From assembly GCA_965602805.1 (NCBI GenBank), contig CBFCZK010000001.1, positions 473,741 to 537,740 on the forward strand: 64,000 nucleotides of DNA. Reading direction: 5' to 3'. Positions 8,488 to 17,557 of the stretch are shown piece after piece (position 1 is the stretch's first letter; each line of letters opens with the position of its first letter). Position numbers and translations under genes: made by a program. The stretch is from Thiomicrorhabdus sp965602805 (lineage in GTDB: Bacteria > Pseudomonadota > Gammaproteobacteria > Thiomicrospirales > Thiomicrospiraceae). Under the pieces are notes generated by a model that saw nothing but the letters and a program-made list of their open reading frames with translations, was not told the DNA's origin and searched no databases.

Positions 8488-10647
8488 CTATATCGTCTCA
8501 ATAGAAACCGATTCAACGTTTTGAATCATTTCTAACTGATCAAGTAAGTCGCCTAAGTGAATCTTTAAGTCGACCTCTAACGTTAAGTCCATTTCTACCG
8601 AGCGCTCCTGGCTATTCGTCTCGGTTTGCGACGTCATTAAGTTAATATCCAATTCCGTTAGGATACTCATAACATCGCGTAACAAGCCTTTTCTGTCAAA
8701 CGCCACAATATGCAGCTCAGCCTGGTAGGTTGGAGATTCTGCTTGATCTTTTTGCCATGAAACCTCAATCAATCGCTGTAGCTCTTCATGTGACATGTTA
8801 AGAATATTAGAGCAGTCACTTTTATGCACGGTGATTCCACGCCCTCTGGTGACATAACCAACGATATCATCTCCTGACTGAGGCTCGCAGCAAGGTGCTA
8901 GATTCGTTTTAAGGTGCACTGCGCCGACTACGAATGCAATACTCTCATCGCCAGAAGCTACTGCATCAGCGGGATTAAATCCAAAGGACTTTTGGGCGCC
9001 ATGTAGTTTCTGCTTGGGTTTAAGAATACGTTGCAATGCATTTGCTATCTGCCGTTCATTAAGCCTACCTTTACCAATATCCTCAAAAAACAGATCGTTC
9101 TCAGTATATTTAAAGTGTTTAACAACTTCTTCAGGCTTGATAAATGTAGCATGCAAGCGCTTGATTTCACGGTTAAAAACAGATTCTCCAGCAATAATAT
9201 TTTCTGTTCGGTTTTGCTTGTTAAACCAGCTCCTGACTTTATTACGTGCACTGCTACTGGTAAGATAACCTAAGTTTGGGTTAAGCCAATTTCGATTGGG
9301 GTGGCCATTTTTAATGGTCAAAACCTCAACTTTATCTCCGGTATTTAGGATTGTACTTAGGGTCTTAATACGTCCATTTACTTTAGCACCACGACAACGA
9401 TGACCTAGCTCGGTATGGATGTTATAAGCAAAATCGAGCGGCGTTGCCCCTTGTCTTAGGGTGATGATTTCATTAGAAGGGGTCATTACAAAAATATGCT
9501 GACTTTGAAGTTCGGTACTAATCTCTTTAAAGATTTCAGGATCATCGGTATTTTCAAGCATTTGACGTACATTAGAGATGCTGCGCTCTAATTTTTCGTC
9601 AAATCCTTTGCCACCTTCCTTATAGCGCCAGTGAGCGGCAACACCATATTCTGAGTTGTAGTGCATTTCAGGCGTTCTAATCTGCACTTCAACCGTTTTA
9701 CCTTCAGGCCCCAAAATAACGGTATGAATAGATTGGTAACCATTGTCTTTTGGCGTCGCAATATAATCATCAAACTCTTTTTTGACATAGTTCCATTTAC
9801 TATGGATCGCGCCAAGCACTTCATAACAATCTTTAACGGAATCAACGTAAATACGCACCGCTCTTAAGTCATAGAGCTCTTCAATGGGTAAATCTTTACG
9901 CTGCATTTTTTTCCAAATGCTATAGATGTGCTTCGGTCTACCCGAAATGCTCGCCTTGATCCCGTGCTCTTGAAGAAGAGTGTTTAATACATCCAAGACG
10001 GTTTCGATATAGGTTTCACGGTCTGCACGTTTTAGTTTTAATTGAGAAGCAATTTCACGATAAGAATCGGGATGTAGGAAGCGAAAAGACAAATCTTCCA
10101 GCTCCCATTTTAACTGCGCGATGCCCAGTCGATTCGCTAGAGGGGAGAATATTAGCTGAGTTTCTGCTGCTATCTGATGACGGACATGCTCATCTTCAAA
10201 TTTCAAATGTCGTAAACGTGCAACGCGATAGGCAAGCTTAACAATCATAATACGAATATCAGAAGTCATCGCGAGTAACATTTGACGTAGTCGTTCATTT
10301 TGAACGTCATCGGACTGTCTTACAATATCAAATTCTTTGAACTGGTTGAGTTTACGGATACCAGAGACTAAGTCAGCGGTAGCTCGACCAAAACGCTCTT
10401 CAATCATCTCATCGGTATAAATACTTTCCAGGTTTCCATCACTGGCGAGGGTTGCTATTAAGGTTTCTACATCAATATTTAGCTTTGCCAGAATTTGTGC
10501 GACATCTAAGCTGCGAACCACTGTGAGTTCAGGTAGACTTTGCGCTTCAGTTGCCATAGAACAAGCCAACTCACACCGAACCAACTGTTCTGGTGATAGC
10601 TTTTCTACTTTGAAGATAAGGGGCAATAGATCTTGAACTGTATTCAT
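8488..10647 (-). CDS. relA: GTP pyrophosphokinase RelA
   Basis: 719 residues. It transfers pyrophosphate from ATP to GTP or GDP to make (p)ppGpp when ribosomes stall on uncharged tRNA. The N-terminal HD hydrolase region is degenerate (FGRATADLVSGI, MTSDIRIMIVKLAYRVARL), and the synthetase has EFDDYIATPKDNGYQSIH, the acidic signature of RelA rather than SpoT. A TGS domain (about 395-455) and a C-terminal ACT domain (about 645-719) follow. A cysteine- and histidine-containing segment (APCCEPQSGDDIVGYV) links them. It is transcribed away from the FIST-GGDEF-EAL gene, so two stress or signalling genes share an upstream region of 205 bases. Confidence 0.95.
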   Translation of the reverse strand: MNTVQDLLPLIFKVEKLSPEQLVRCELACSMATEAQSLPELTVVRSLDVAQILAKLNIDVETLIATLASDGNLESIYTDEMIEERFGRATADLVSGIRKLNQFKEFDIVRQSDDVQNERLRQMLLAMTSDIRIMIVKLAYRVARLRHLKFEDEHVRHQIAAETQLIFSPLANRLGIAQLKWELEDLSFRFLHPDSYREIASQLKLKRADRETYIETVLDVLNTLLQEHGIKASISGRPKHIYSIWKKMQRKDLPIEELYDLRAVRIYVDSVKDCYEVLGAIHSKWNYVKKEFDDYIATPKDNGYQSIHTVILGPEGKTVEVQIRTPEMHYNSEYGVAAHWRYKEGGKGFDEKLERSISNVRQMLENTDDPEIFKEISTELQSQHIFVMTPSNEIITLRQGATPLDFAYNIHTELGHRCRGAKVNGRIKTLSTILNTGDKVEVLTIKNGHPNRNWLNPNLGYLTSSSARNKVRSWFNKQNRTENIIAGESVFNREIKRLHATFIKPEEVVKHFKYTENDLFFEDIGKGRLNERQIANALQRILKPKQKLHGAQKSFGFNPADAVASGDESIAFVVGAVHLKTNLAPCCEPQSGDDIVGYVTRGRGITVHKSDCSNILNMSHEELQRLIEVSWQKDQAESPTYQAELHIVAFDRKGLLRDVMSILTELDINLMTSQTETNSQERSVEMDLTLEVDLKIHLGDLLDQLEMIQNVESVSIETI

Positions 10648-10852
10648 AGAGTTTTAGGTTTCATATATAGAGTGACAACATCTTTGGACGTTTTATTTTA
10701 GATTTGTTATTTTAGCCAGTTTCGAATGGCAAACCTATTTATTTCAGGACTATCGCCTACATTGATATTTTTTTGGATATATTTGTTTACAAAGATATTG
10801 TAACAAGGCTATCCTATTCCACATTTAAAATAAGGTAATTACTTGGCGTAGC

Positions 10853-13387
10853 ATGAAGACAATTAATCACTCTTACAGTACTGAAGTTCAGTTAACTCAA
10901 TTCCTAAAAAAACAGGGGGTTGAAGACAATTCCCGATTATTGATTCAGGTTTTTACGGGGATGACGGGGCAAATTGAAATTGAGCAACTGCAACACTCAT
11001 TTCAGAAGCACTTTAAACTAGCCACTCTTATTGGCTCAAGCTCTGATGGCAATATCATTAATGGGGTTGTGCCCGAAATTGGCCAAACCACCATCTCCTT
11101 TACGCAGTTTGAATTTACTAATTTATCTTCAGCCTTACTTCCTTCACAAGCGACAGACTTTGAAACAGGTCAGTTGATTGGTGAGTCCATCATTCATCTT
11201 GATACCCAGGCCATTATTGCTTTCACGGATGGCATTAATACCAATGGTGAGGGATTTTTAAATGGACTCTCATCTCTAAATCCAGCGATAACAATTGCTG
11301 GAGGTATGGCGGGGGACAATGGTCTGTTGAAACAGACTATGGTTTTTAACCTGACTGAGAGCTCTAGACATGGCTGCGTTGCCGTTGCACTCAATAATCC
11401 GGATTTAATTGTACACAGCCACTACAGTTTCGACTGGCAAGCCGTCGGTCGAAAAATGCAAATCACGCGGGCTAAAGAAAATGTCGTATATGAAATTGAT
11501 CACCTGCCAGCCGCAAAAGTATATGAAAAATATTTAGGCTCGGAAGTTGCAAATCACCTTCCAGTAACAGGAATAGAATTTCCACTCATTAAAATTGAGG
11601 GAAAAACCCAGGTTGGGCGTGCTGTGGTGGCTAAATTGGAGAATGGAGCGCTCGCTTTCGCAGGCAATTTAGAAAATGGCGATTATGTTCAATTTGGTAT
11701 TGGTAGTAAAGAGCATATTCTACAAAGCTCTTATCAAGCGTTACATCGACTTAGGCACTTTCCAATTGAAAGCATTTTTATCTATTCCTGCATGGCTAGA
11801 AGACGTTTTCTTGGCGAACAGGCCGGCAGCGAACTTGAGCCTTTTAAAGCTTGTACCGGTATTGCCGGATTCTATACCTATGGAGAGTTTTTTCACTCTA
11901 ATAACCAGCAAAAAGTCAGTCTGTTAAACCAAACCATGACGATGTTATCGCTTTCTGAATCTGCTAATCATTATTTAGAAATTCTAGATGACACAAGTAG
12001 AGCGGTTCGACAACACTCAAATGGTCAGGTAGATACCTTGCTAGCAGTCTCTAATCTCGCGGTTAAAGTTTCTAATGATTTAGAGGTGTTTAATGGAATG
12101 CTGGAGCATGAGGTTGATAAAAAATCTCAAGAGCTTCTTCAAAAAACATTGATTGATGACATTACCGGCCTGCCTAGCCGTCAGACTCTTCTGAGAGATT
12201 TAGCAGGCTCTCATGATGAAGTATTGATTGTCATAAATATCAATGCTTTTTCTAAAATTAATGGTTTCTATGGCTTAAATGCAGGCGATGAACTCTTACT
12301 TAAAGTCGCGCTTCAATTACAAAAAAGTATTGCGGGGCATGGGCATTATTTCATTAAACCCAAGCTCTATAAGTTACCGTCGGATGAATACGCTATTTTA
12401 TCGCAGACGTTTGATGATGACGCACTTCAACTAGGCCTTAGAGCGATTAATCACGAGGTGTTTGACCAACCCTATCAAATATTAGGTTTCGATATTTTGG
12501 TTCAGGCAACATGGGTCTTTAGTGTCACAGAGGGCTCTGAAAAAGGCCTGGTAGAAGCAGAGCTCGCAGGAAAAGAAGCGCGATTAAAAAAACAAAATTT
12601 CGTTCGTTTTGATGCAAAGCAATTTCAACAATCACAACAAAAAATTGAATTGGCAAAAAGGGTTCGAAGTTCAATTTTAGAAGATCGACTCTATCCTGTT
12701 TTCCAGCCTATTTATAACAACCTAACAGGAGAGTTAGACAAGTATGAATGCCTAGCGCGACTAAAAGATGCTGATGGAGTCGTGATTTCACCCTTGGTAT
12801 TTATTGAAGTAGCGCAGATGATTCAAATGTATCCCATCATGACAGAAATCATGATCCATAAATCTTGCCAGGCTTTTCAAAATACGGGATTAAACTTTTC
12901 AGTTAATCTTTCGTTAGAAGACATTCTAAATGAATCTACCCAAAAGATGCTTTTTGATGCAATAGCACAATATAACGTCGCCAATCAAATTACGTTTGAA
13001 ATACTTGAAAATCAGGCGCTTGAAGAAGACAGCGCGATTTTTAAGTTCATCGCTAAAGTTAAAAAGTTAGGTGCAAAGATTGCGATTGATGATTTTGGAA
13101 GTGGTTTTGCAAATTATCAGCACTTAGCCAAGCTACAAGTAGACATTATTAAGATTGATGGCTCTTTAATAGAAAAACTCAGTACAGACACGGTCGCTTC
13201 TTCTGTTGTTTCTTCAATGTTACTATTCGCTCGCACTCTTGATATTAAGGTCATTGCTGAATATGTCAGTGATAAAGATATTTTGGAGGACGTCATTGCC
13301 TTAGGTATTGACTACAGTCAAGGCTTCTATTTAAGCGAGCCACTTGAAGTCCTATCCAAGGAATTGTTTTCCAGTAAATATAATTGA
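10853..13387 (+). CDS. FIST-sensor protein with degenerate GGDEF and EAL domains
   Basis: 844 residues and no membrane helix. Residues 1 to about 380 form FIST_N and FIST_C domains (GSSSDGNIINGV, TIAGGMAGDNGL, SIFIYSCMARRRFLG), which are predicted to bind small ligands. A short helical linker leads to a GGDEF-like domain near 440-580, in which the active loop reads LPSDEYAI, so cyclase activity is doubtful. The C-terminal EAL domain keeps the key acidic residues: YECLARL (ECL in place of EAL), NLSLEDI, FEILENQ, IDDFGSG, IIKIDGS and IAEYV. It may therefore be a cyclic-di-GMP phosphodiesterase controlled by a cytoplasmic ligand. The gene is monocistronic and divergent from relA. Confidence 0.88.
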   Translation: MKTINHSYSTEVQLTQFLKKQGVEDNSRLLIQVFTGMTGQIEIEQLQHSFQKHFKLATLIGSSSDGNIINGVVPEIGQTTISFTQFEFTNLSSALLPSQATDFETGQLIGESIIHLDTQAIIAFTDGINTNGEGFLNGLSSLNPAITIAGGMAGDNGLLKQTMVFNLTESSRHGCVAVALNNPDLIVHSHYSFDWQAVGRKMQITRAKENVVYEIDHLPAAKVYEKYLGSEVANHLPVTGIEFPLIKIEGKTQVGRAVVAKLENGALAFAGNLENGDYVQFGIGSKEHILQSSYQALHRLRHFPIESIFIYSCMARRRFLGEQAGSELEPFKACTGIAGFYTYGEFFHSNNQQKVSLLNQTMTMLSLSESANHYLEILDDTSRAVRQHSNGQVDTLLAVSNLAVKVSNDLEVFNGMLEHEVDKKSQELLQKTLIDDITGLPSRQTLLRDLAGSHDEVLIVININAFSKINGFYGLNAGDELLLKVALQLQKSIAGHGHYFIKPKLYKLPSDEYAILSQTFDDDALQLGLRAINHEVFDQPYQILGFDILVQATWVFSVTEGSEKGLVEAELAGKEARLKKQNFVRFDAKQFQQSQQKIELAKRVRSSILEDRLYPVFQPIYNNLTGELDKYECLARLKDADGVVISPLVFIEVAQMIQMYPIMTEIMIHKSCQAFQNTGLNFSVNLSLEDILNESTQKMLFDAIAQYNVANQITFEILENQALEEDSAIFKFIAKVKKLGAKIAIDDFGSGFANYQHLAKLQVDIIKIDGSLIEKLSTDTVASSVVSSMLLFARTLDIKVIAEYVSDKDILEDVIALGIDYSQGFYLSEPLEVLSKELFSSKYN

Positions 13388-13572
13388 ATGTAAGAGGCAT
13401 AAAAAACCAGACGCTAATAGTTTCTAATAGGCTGTTTTAATGTAGTCATTCTTATATTCTACTTGCTAGCAGCATACAGGCTCATTGCGACCATCGCATC
13501 ATCGTGCGGCTTAAAGAGCCGCCAGATGAACTAATATTACAGGTGTTTAGTAAGTTAATCCTTAAAAACAGA

Positions 13573-14004
13573 TCATATCAACTTCTCCAGACGCTCAATC
13601 TCAGCCTGTGCGTAGAACTTTATCTTCTTTGCCTCTTTCAACATATCACTGTGTGAAACCAAGCTGTAACGATAGCAAGCACGAAACACTTCCCCAATTT
13701 GACTGTTCATATTACGGTGGCTGATAAGGTGCTGTAGTTCCGTTGAACCGCTGGGAAGTTTGTAGTGGCTTGCTGAACTTACATCAGATGTATCTTGGTT
13801 GTTATTAACAGTCTTATCTTTTGGGGGAGGCGATGGCTGCTCTTCAATTTCCCTTTCGCGCTCGATTGCCCACGTCTTAGCAAGAGAATCCTCTGAAAAG
13901 GTTTTACTTTCTGAATGGATTAATACACCTTTATTTCGCATCCTTATCTTAGCCATGTATGAGAATGAGCCATCTAGATTTTTTCTTTTAACTATTGTAG
14001 CCAT
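13573..14004 (-). CDS. Small protein with stand-alone integrase arm-type DNA-binding domain
   Basis: 143 residues. Residues 1 to about 55 (TIVKRKNLDGSFSYMAKIR, then a TFSEDSLAKTWAIEREREIE segment) match the N-terminal arm-binding domain of phage-type tyrosine recombinases. The core-binding and catalytic domains (R...HxxR...Y) are absent. The rest is a polar linker and a helical tail (SQIGEVFRACYRYSLVSHSDML, KFYAQAEIERLEKLI). A strong ribosome binding site (AAGGAAGG, five bases before ATG) suggests it is translated. It may be an integrase remnant or a regulator that kept only its DNA-binding part. Its upstream region holds eight phased GTGACA repeats, which could be its binding sites; that is inference. 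Confidence 0.65.
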   Translation of the reverse strand: MATIVKRKNLDGSFSYMAKIRMRNKGVLIHSESKTFSEDSLAKTWAIEREREIEEQPSPPPKDKTVNNNQDTSDVSSASHYKLPSGSTELQHLISHRNMNSQIGEVFRACYRYSLVSHSDMLKEAKKIKFYAQAEIERLEKLI

Positions 14005-14017
14005 AACGCCTTCCTTG

Positions 14018-14045
14018 AATCTAACACAATCGTTTTAAGTGACAA
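14018..14045 (-). promoter_or_regulatory. Possible promoter of the arm-domain gene, overlapping repeat 1
   Basis: On the minus strand TTGTCA (plus 14040-14045) and TAGATT (plus 14018-14023) are 16 bases apart, upstream of the ribosome binding site. The -35 box lies on the first GTGACA repeat, which would allow autorepression. Confidence 0.4.
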
Positions 14046-14204
14046 TCTGCGAGGTAATTTATGTGACACTAAACCGATAGGTCATGTGACAATACGGGTA
14101 ACAACAAAGTGACATATGCAGCTAAGCTAATGTGATAAACGCCCTTAGATGGAGTGACATAAAAGTGACAAGCCAACATTCTGGAATGGTAATGCATTGT
14201 GACA
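14039..14204. repeat. Array of eight phased GTGACA repeats
   Basis: GTGACA (one copy GTGATA) begins at 14039, 14063, 14086, 14109, 14132, 14154, 14165 and 14199. The start-to-start distances are 24, 23, 23, 23, 22, 11 and 34, that is, multiples of one helical turn. Most copies are preceded by AA or AT. The intervening bases are not conserved. This pattern fits an array of binding sites for one protein on one face of the DNA, such as integrase arm-type sites, an operator array or iterons. Confidence 0.8.
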
Positions 14205-14307
14205 AAATAGTAAAGAGTGCTACCACGCTGGATACTAGTGGAACTTGACGTGGATACACTGCTTAGTACCTCGATGATAAATTATAAGCATCCAAAGGAG
14301 TAGATAG

Positions 14308-14597
14308 ATGAGCCTTCGAAAATAGGACCTAAAACCTAAAGTAGACGTTATTTAAACCATAATAGCGTGTGGGCGTTCCGCGACTCAAGTAGCCCAAGAT
14401 TATGACCTTACAAAACAGAGCGCTTACATCTTGAGCAGGGTTTATAAAAAATATGCATTATTTAGCTGCTATTAACAAACACTTGAGCAAGAGATGCCGT
14501 CAGAAGAGAACCTCAGGTAGATTTGTTTGAAGTATCTGAAAGTATTGGCATGATAGAGTTCATCAAAGAGTTATTGATGCAATGCCTGGTTTTTTGA
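14308..14597 (+). pseudogene. Decayed KorA/TrfB-like helix-turn-helix regulator gene
   Basis: A ribosome binding site (AAAGGAG at 14294-14300) precedes ATG 14308, but the frame has TAG at 14323 and TAA at 14353. The same frame then reads GRSATQVAQDYDLTKQSAY and a following ILSRVYKKY, which resembles the helix-turn-helix of plasmid KorA/TrfB-type repressors (KorA has GKPQATFATSLGLTRGAVSQ and a following HRVW). Further stops follow, and near 14520 the apparent coding frame shifts to VDLFEVSESIGMIEFIKELLM, ending at TGA 14595. The several disabling changes indicate a pseudogene. Together with the neighbouring arm-domain gene it points to a decayed plasmid or integrative element. Confidence 0.5.
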
Positions 14598-14711
14598 AAG
14601 ATTAATAATCAATAATTCTTCATTGATACTATATTGGCACCAACTCACAAAAATTGCCGTAAATAACTTAAAATAGCCGAAAACAATCATAAATAAGACA
14701 AAATTAAACCA

Positions 14712-15785
14712 ATGCCTAAACAACTACAAGCCTTTGATAAAACAAACAATTCCATACAAAACAAGCACTTAAACAGCGCCAACCAATTCAGCGTTGCGCC
14801 TATGTTGGACTGGACAAACAGGCACTGCCGTTTTTTTCATCGTCAGCTTAGCCAGAATGCTTGGCTGTACTCTGAAATGGTTACGACCGGTGCCATTATT
14901 TATGGCAATAATTTGGAGCGTTTTTTAGGGCACAACGAATGTGAGGTTCCTGTTGTCTTACAGTTGGGCGGTAGTGGTGTTAAGGATATGGCCACTTGTG
15001 CCAAGCTTGGAGAAGAGTGGGGCTATTCAGAAATTAATTTGAATATTGGCTGCCCAAGCGATCGAGTGCAAAACAATATGATTGGTGCCTGTTTAATGGG
15101 GCATCCTGAATTGGTTGCAGAGAATGTAGCGGCAATGAAAGCCGTCGTAGATATTCCGGTTACGGTTAAGACTCGTATCGGCATTGATGACCAGGAAGAT
15201 TTTGAAACACTTCATAAATTTGTCGATGGCTTGGTCAATGCAGGGGTAGACGGTGTCATTATCCATGCAAGAAAGGCTTGGTTACAAGGACTCTCTCCCA
15301 AACAAAATCGTGATGTCCCACCTTTAAACTATGCCTGGGTGCATCAAATTAAGGCTGAATTCCCTCAACTTTCCGTGGCGATCAATGGTGGCATTAAAAC
15401 CCTCGAACAAGGCCAGATACATCTACAGAATTATGAAGGTTTACCTGCCGTAGATGGTTTAATGCTGGGACGCTCATCTTATGAGCAACCTTATTTATTA
15501 GCAGAAGTTGATCAACAGCTCTACGGTAAGAATCGTGCTGTTATTTCACGTGCACAGGTTTTGGAAAATATGAAACCCTACATTGAAAAGCATCTTTCTA
15601 ATGAAGGTAAGTTAAATCATATAACTCGTCATATGCTGGGCTTGTTTCACGGTTTACCAGGTGGACGAATCTGGCGTCGTTATCTTTCTGAAAATGCTTT
15701 TAAAGCAGGTGCGGGTATCGAGGTCGTTGAACAGGCTTATCATTTAGTTGCAGAAGAAATTCAAAGAATGGAAGATCAAAAGTGA
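14712..15785 (+). CDS. dusA: tRNA-dihydrouridine(20/20a) synthase DusA
   Basis: 357 residues. This FMN enzyme reduces uridine at positions 20 and 20a of the tRNA D-loop. FSVAPMLDWTNRHCRFFHRQ marks the flavin site, and the catalytic cysteine is in INLNIGCPSDRVQNN near residue 118. The DusA-specific stretch HARKAWLQGLSPKQNR and NGGIKTL are present. The 25 residues before FSVAPML are poorly conserved, as in E. coli. The stop codon overlaps the GTG start of the next gene (GTGA), so xseA is translationally coupled to it. Confidence 0.93.
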   Translation: MPKQLQAFDKTNNSIQNKHLNSANQFSVAPMLDWTNRHCRFFHRQLSQNAWLYSEMVTTGAIIYGNNLERFLGHNECEVPVVLQLGGSGVKDMATCAKLGEEWGYSEINLNIGCPSDRVQNNMIGACLMGHPELVAENVAAMKAVVDIPVTVKTRIGIDDQEDFETLHKFVDGLVNAGVDGVIIHARKAWLQGLSPKQNRDVPPLNYAWVHQIKAEFPQLSVAINGGIKTLEQGQIHLQNYEGLPAVDGLMLGRSSYEQPYLLAEVDQQLYGKNRAVISRAQVLENMKPYIEKHLSNEGKLNHITRHMLGLFHGLPGGRIWRRYLSENAFKAGAGIEVVEQAYHLVAEEIQRMEDQK

Positions 15786-17449
15786 TTTTTTTAGACGTCC
15801 CGTTTAGAGAGAAAGATCAAGCTAAAGGACTCGGTGCGCGCTGGGATGGCGTGAGTAAAAAGTGGTATGTTCCGCAAGAACTCTCTGAGCAATTAGAGCC
15901 TTTCCAAAAATGGCTGCCTAATAACAGTCCACCTAATACAAGTCAGGTTTTAAATAACGATCTTCAGCAGACTCTGACACAGACACAACATCATCTTTAC
16001 ACTGAAAATATGCCACACTCAGTGGTAACGCAAGATAAAAACAACCCAAAAAAAGTTGAAAAGGGCGCTCTACTTTCTACCGTGTTACGTCAAGTACAAC
16101 AAGCCTTGCGCCAGAGTTTTCCTGGCGCAACTTGGGTGGTTGCCGAAATAGCAAATCTGAACAATAGTCGTGGCCACATTTATCTAGAGTTAACTGAAAA
16201 TAATGCCCAGGGGCAATCGATTGCAAGTTGTCGTGCGATGATTTGGCAAAGCCAAGCTCAAAGGCTATTACAGCGTTTTGAAACTGAAACGGGTAGTCCA
16301 TTTACCATCGGTCAAAAAGTACTGCTGTTAACTGAAATCAGTTTTCACGAACAGTATGGTTTCTCGATGGTGGTACAGGATATTGATCCAAGCTATACCC
16401 TTGGCGAGCTTGAACTGAACCTGAGCAATATTCGCAAACAGTTGATTACCGATGGCATTTATTTGCAGAACAAACAGTTTACGCTCCCTAGCGACTTTTT
16501 TAGAGTGGCCGTAATCGCGCCACCTAAAGCCGCAGGTTTGGGTGATTTTCGAGCAGACGCAGATAACCTTCATGCCGCAGGGCTTTGTGATTTTAAATAT
16601 TTCTACAGTGCTTTTCAGGGTGATTCGGTTGAGCAAGAAATGCTTTCTGCGATTGAAGCCATTCATGCACTGCACCATAGCCAACCGTTTGATGCGCTTG
16701 TGATTATTCGTGGTGGTGGCGCAAAGCTTGATCTGAATATGCTTAATGTCTACTCAATAGCAAGGCAATTATGTATGGCTCAGTTGCCGGTATTAACTGG
16801 AATAGGTCATGAACGTGACTCAACCATATTAGATGAAATCTCTAATCAGCGTTTTGATACCCCGAGTAAAGTAATCGCTTTTATACGTCATGAAATATTC
16901 CAAAGGGCGCAGCAAGCAAAGTCAGACTGGCAAAAAATAGAACACTCTAGCCGCTTAATGGTTCAATATTTGGAACAGGATTTATCTCAACTAAATCAAG
17001 ATATTACCCATAATAGCCAAGCGGCTATTTATCGCTGGAAGCAAGCTATGGAACCTCTCCAGTTTCAGATTCAACGTTTAAGTGAGAACCGCATACAGTC
17101 TGCTTTAGTGAGTATTAATGAGCTTAGACAGTCAATTGATGTTCAGCTTAAAAACAGCCTTAGAGTCGTTAAAGCTAATCTAGATTTATACCAACAAACG
17201 ACCGAAAAAGAATCTAAAAGGGTGCTCCAAACAAAGCAGCAGCAGATTATGCAATGGATTGCATTGGTGTTGAGCTCTGGCCCTAAAACACAGTTAAATC
17301 GCGGTTTTAGTATCGCTAAAGATCCAAATACTGGAAAACCAGTCACCACGGCAAGCCAGGCATTGAAAGCGAAATCCATTCAATTGGAATTCGTCGATGG
17401 TAAGGTATTGGCTGAAATTGACCAGTCGAAAGGCATACTCAAAGAGTAA
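15782..17449 (+). CDS. xseA: Exonuclease VII large subunit with N-terminal DUF5710-like domain
   Basis: 555 residues, about 100 longer than usual. From about residue 95 on it is XseA: LSTVLRQVQQALRQSFPGATW opens the OB-fold nucleic-acid-binding domain, and the catalytic region has VIIRGGGAKLDLNMLN and LTGIGHERDSTILDE, followed by a long coiled coil and the short C-terminal domain that binds XseB. The extra N-terminus (MIFLDVPFREKDQAKGLGAR, then WDGVSKKWYVPQ) matches the DUF5710 zinc-ribbon-free mini-domain often found next to primase or helicase domains, joined by a Q/N-rich linker. Start is GTG overlapping the dusA stop. Exonuclease VII degrades single-stranded DNA from both ends; xseB follows after 108 bases. 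Confidence 0.9.
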   Translation: MIFLDVPFREKDQAKGLGARWDGVSKKWYVPQELSEQLEPFQKWLPNNSPPNTSQVLNNDLQQTLTQTQHHLYTENMPHSVVTQDKNNPKKVEKGALLSTVLRQVQQALRQSFPGATWVVAEIANLNNSRGHIYLELTENNAQGQSIASCRAMIWQSQAQRLLQRFETETGSPFTIGQKVLLLTEISFHEQYGFSMVVQDIDPSYTLGELELNLSNIRKQLITDGIYLQNKQFTLPSDFFRVAVIAPPKAAGLGDFRADADNLHAAGLCDFKYFYSAFQGDSVEQEMLSAIEAIHALHHSQPFDALVIIRGGGAKLDLNMLNVYSIARQLCMAQLPVLTGIGHERDSTILDEISNQRFDTPSKVIAFIRHEIFQRAQQAKSDWQKIEHSSRLMVQYLEQDLSQLNQDITHNSQAAIYRWKQAMEPLQFQIQRLSENRIQSALVSINELRQSIDVQLKNSLRVVKANLDLYQQTTEKESKRVLQTKQQQIMQWIALVLSSGPKTQLNRGFSIAKDPNTGKPVTTASQALKAKSIQLEFVDGKVLAEIDQSKGILKE

Positions 17450-17557
17450 CTAGAGCCTTTATGGCTTATGCGATTGCAAGCTTGAGTTACCAAACTATGC
17501 AAGCAGTCGAAAAGAACATTGAACAGATTAATATAAAACGTAGAAAAGGGCGCTTAC

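Noticed and set aside
13505..13522. Hairpin GCGGCT/AGCCGC as terminator of the FIST gene.
   Set aside because: No T run and about 120 bases away from the stop codon.
14039..14204. CRISPR-like array.
   Set aside because: The repeat unit is only about six bases, spacers are 5-28 bases and no cas gene is near.
14630..14660. Possible sigma-54 promoter (TGGCAC then TTGC) before dusA.
   Set aside because: The two boxes are about 15 bases apart instead of five.
16077..16684. Minus-strand open frames of 74 and 118 codons within xseA.
   Set aside because: The plus-strand frame encodes a complete exonuclease VII subunit; the others lack motifs.
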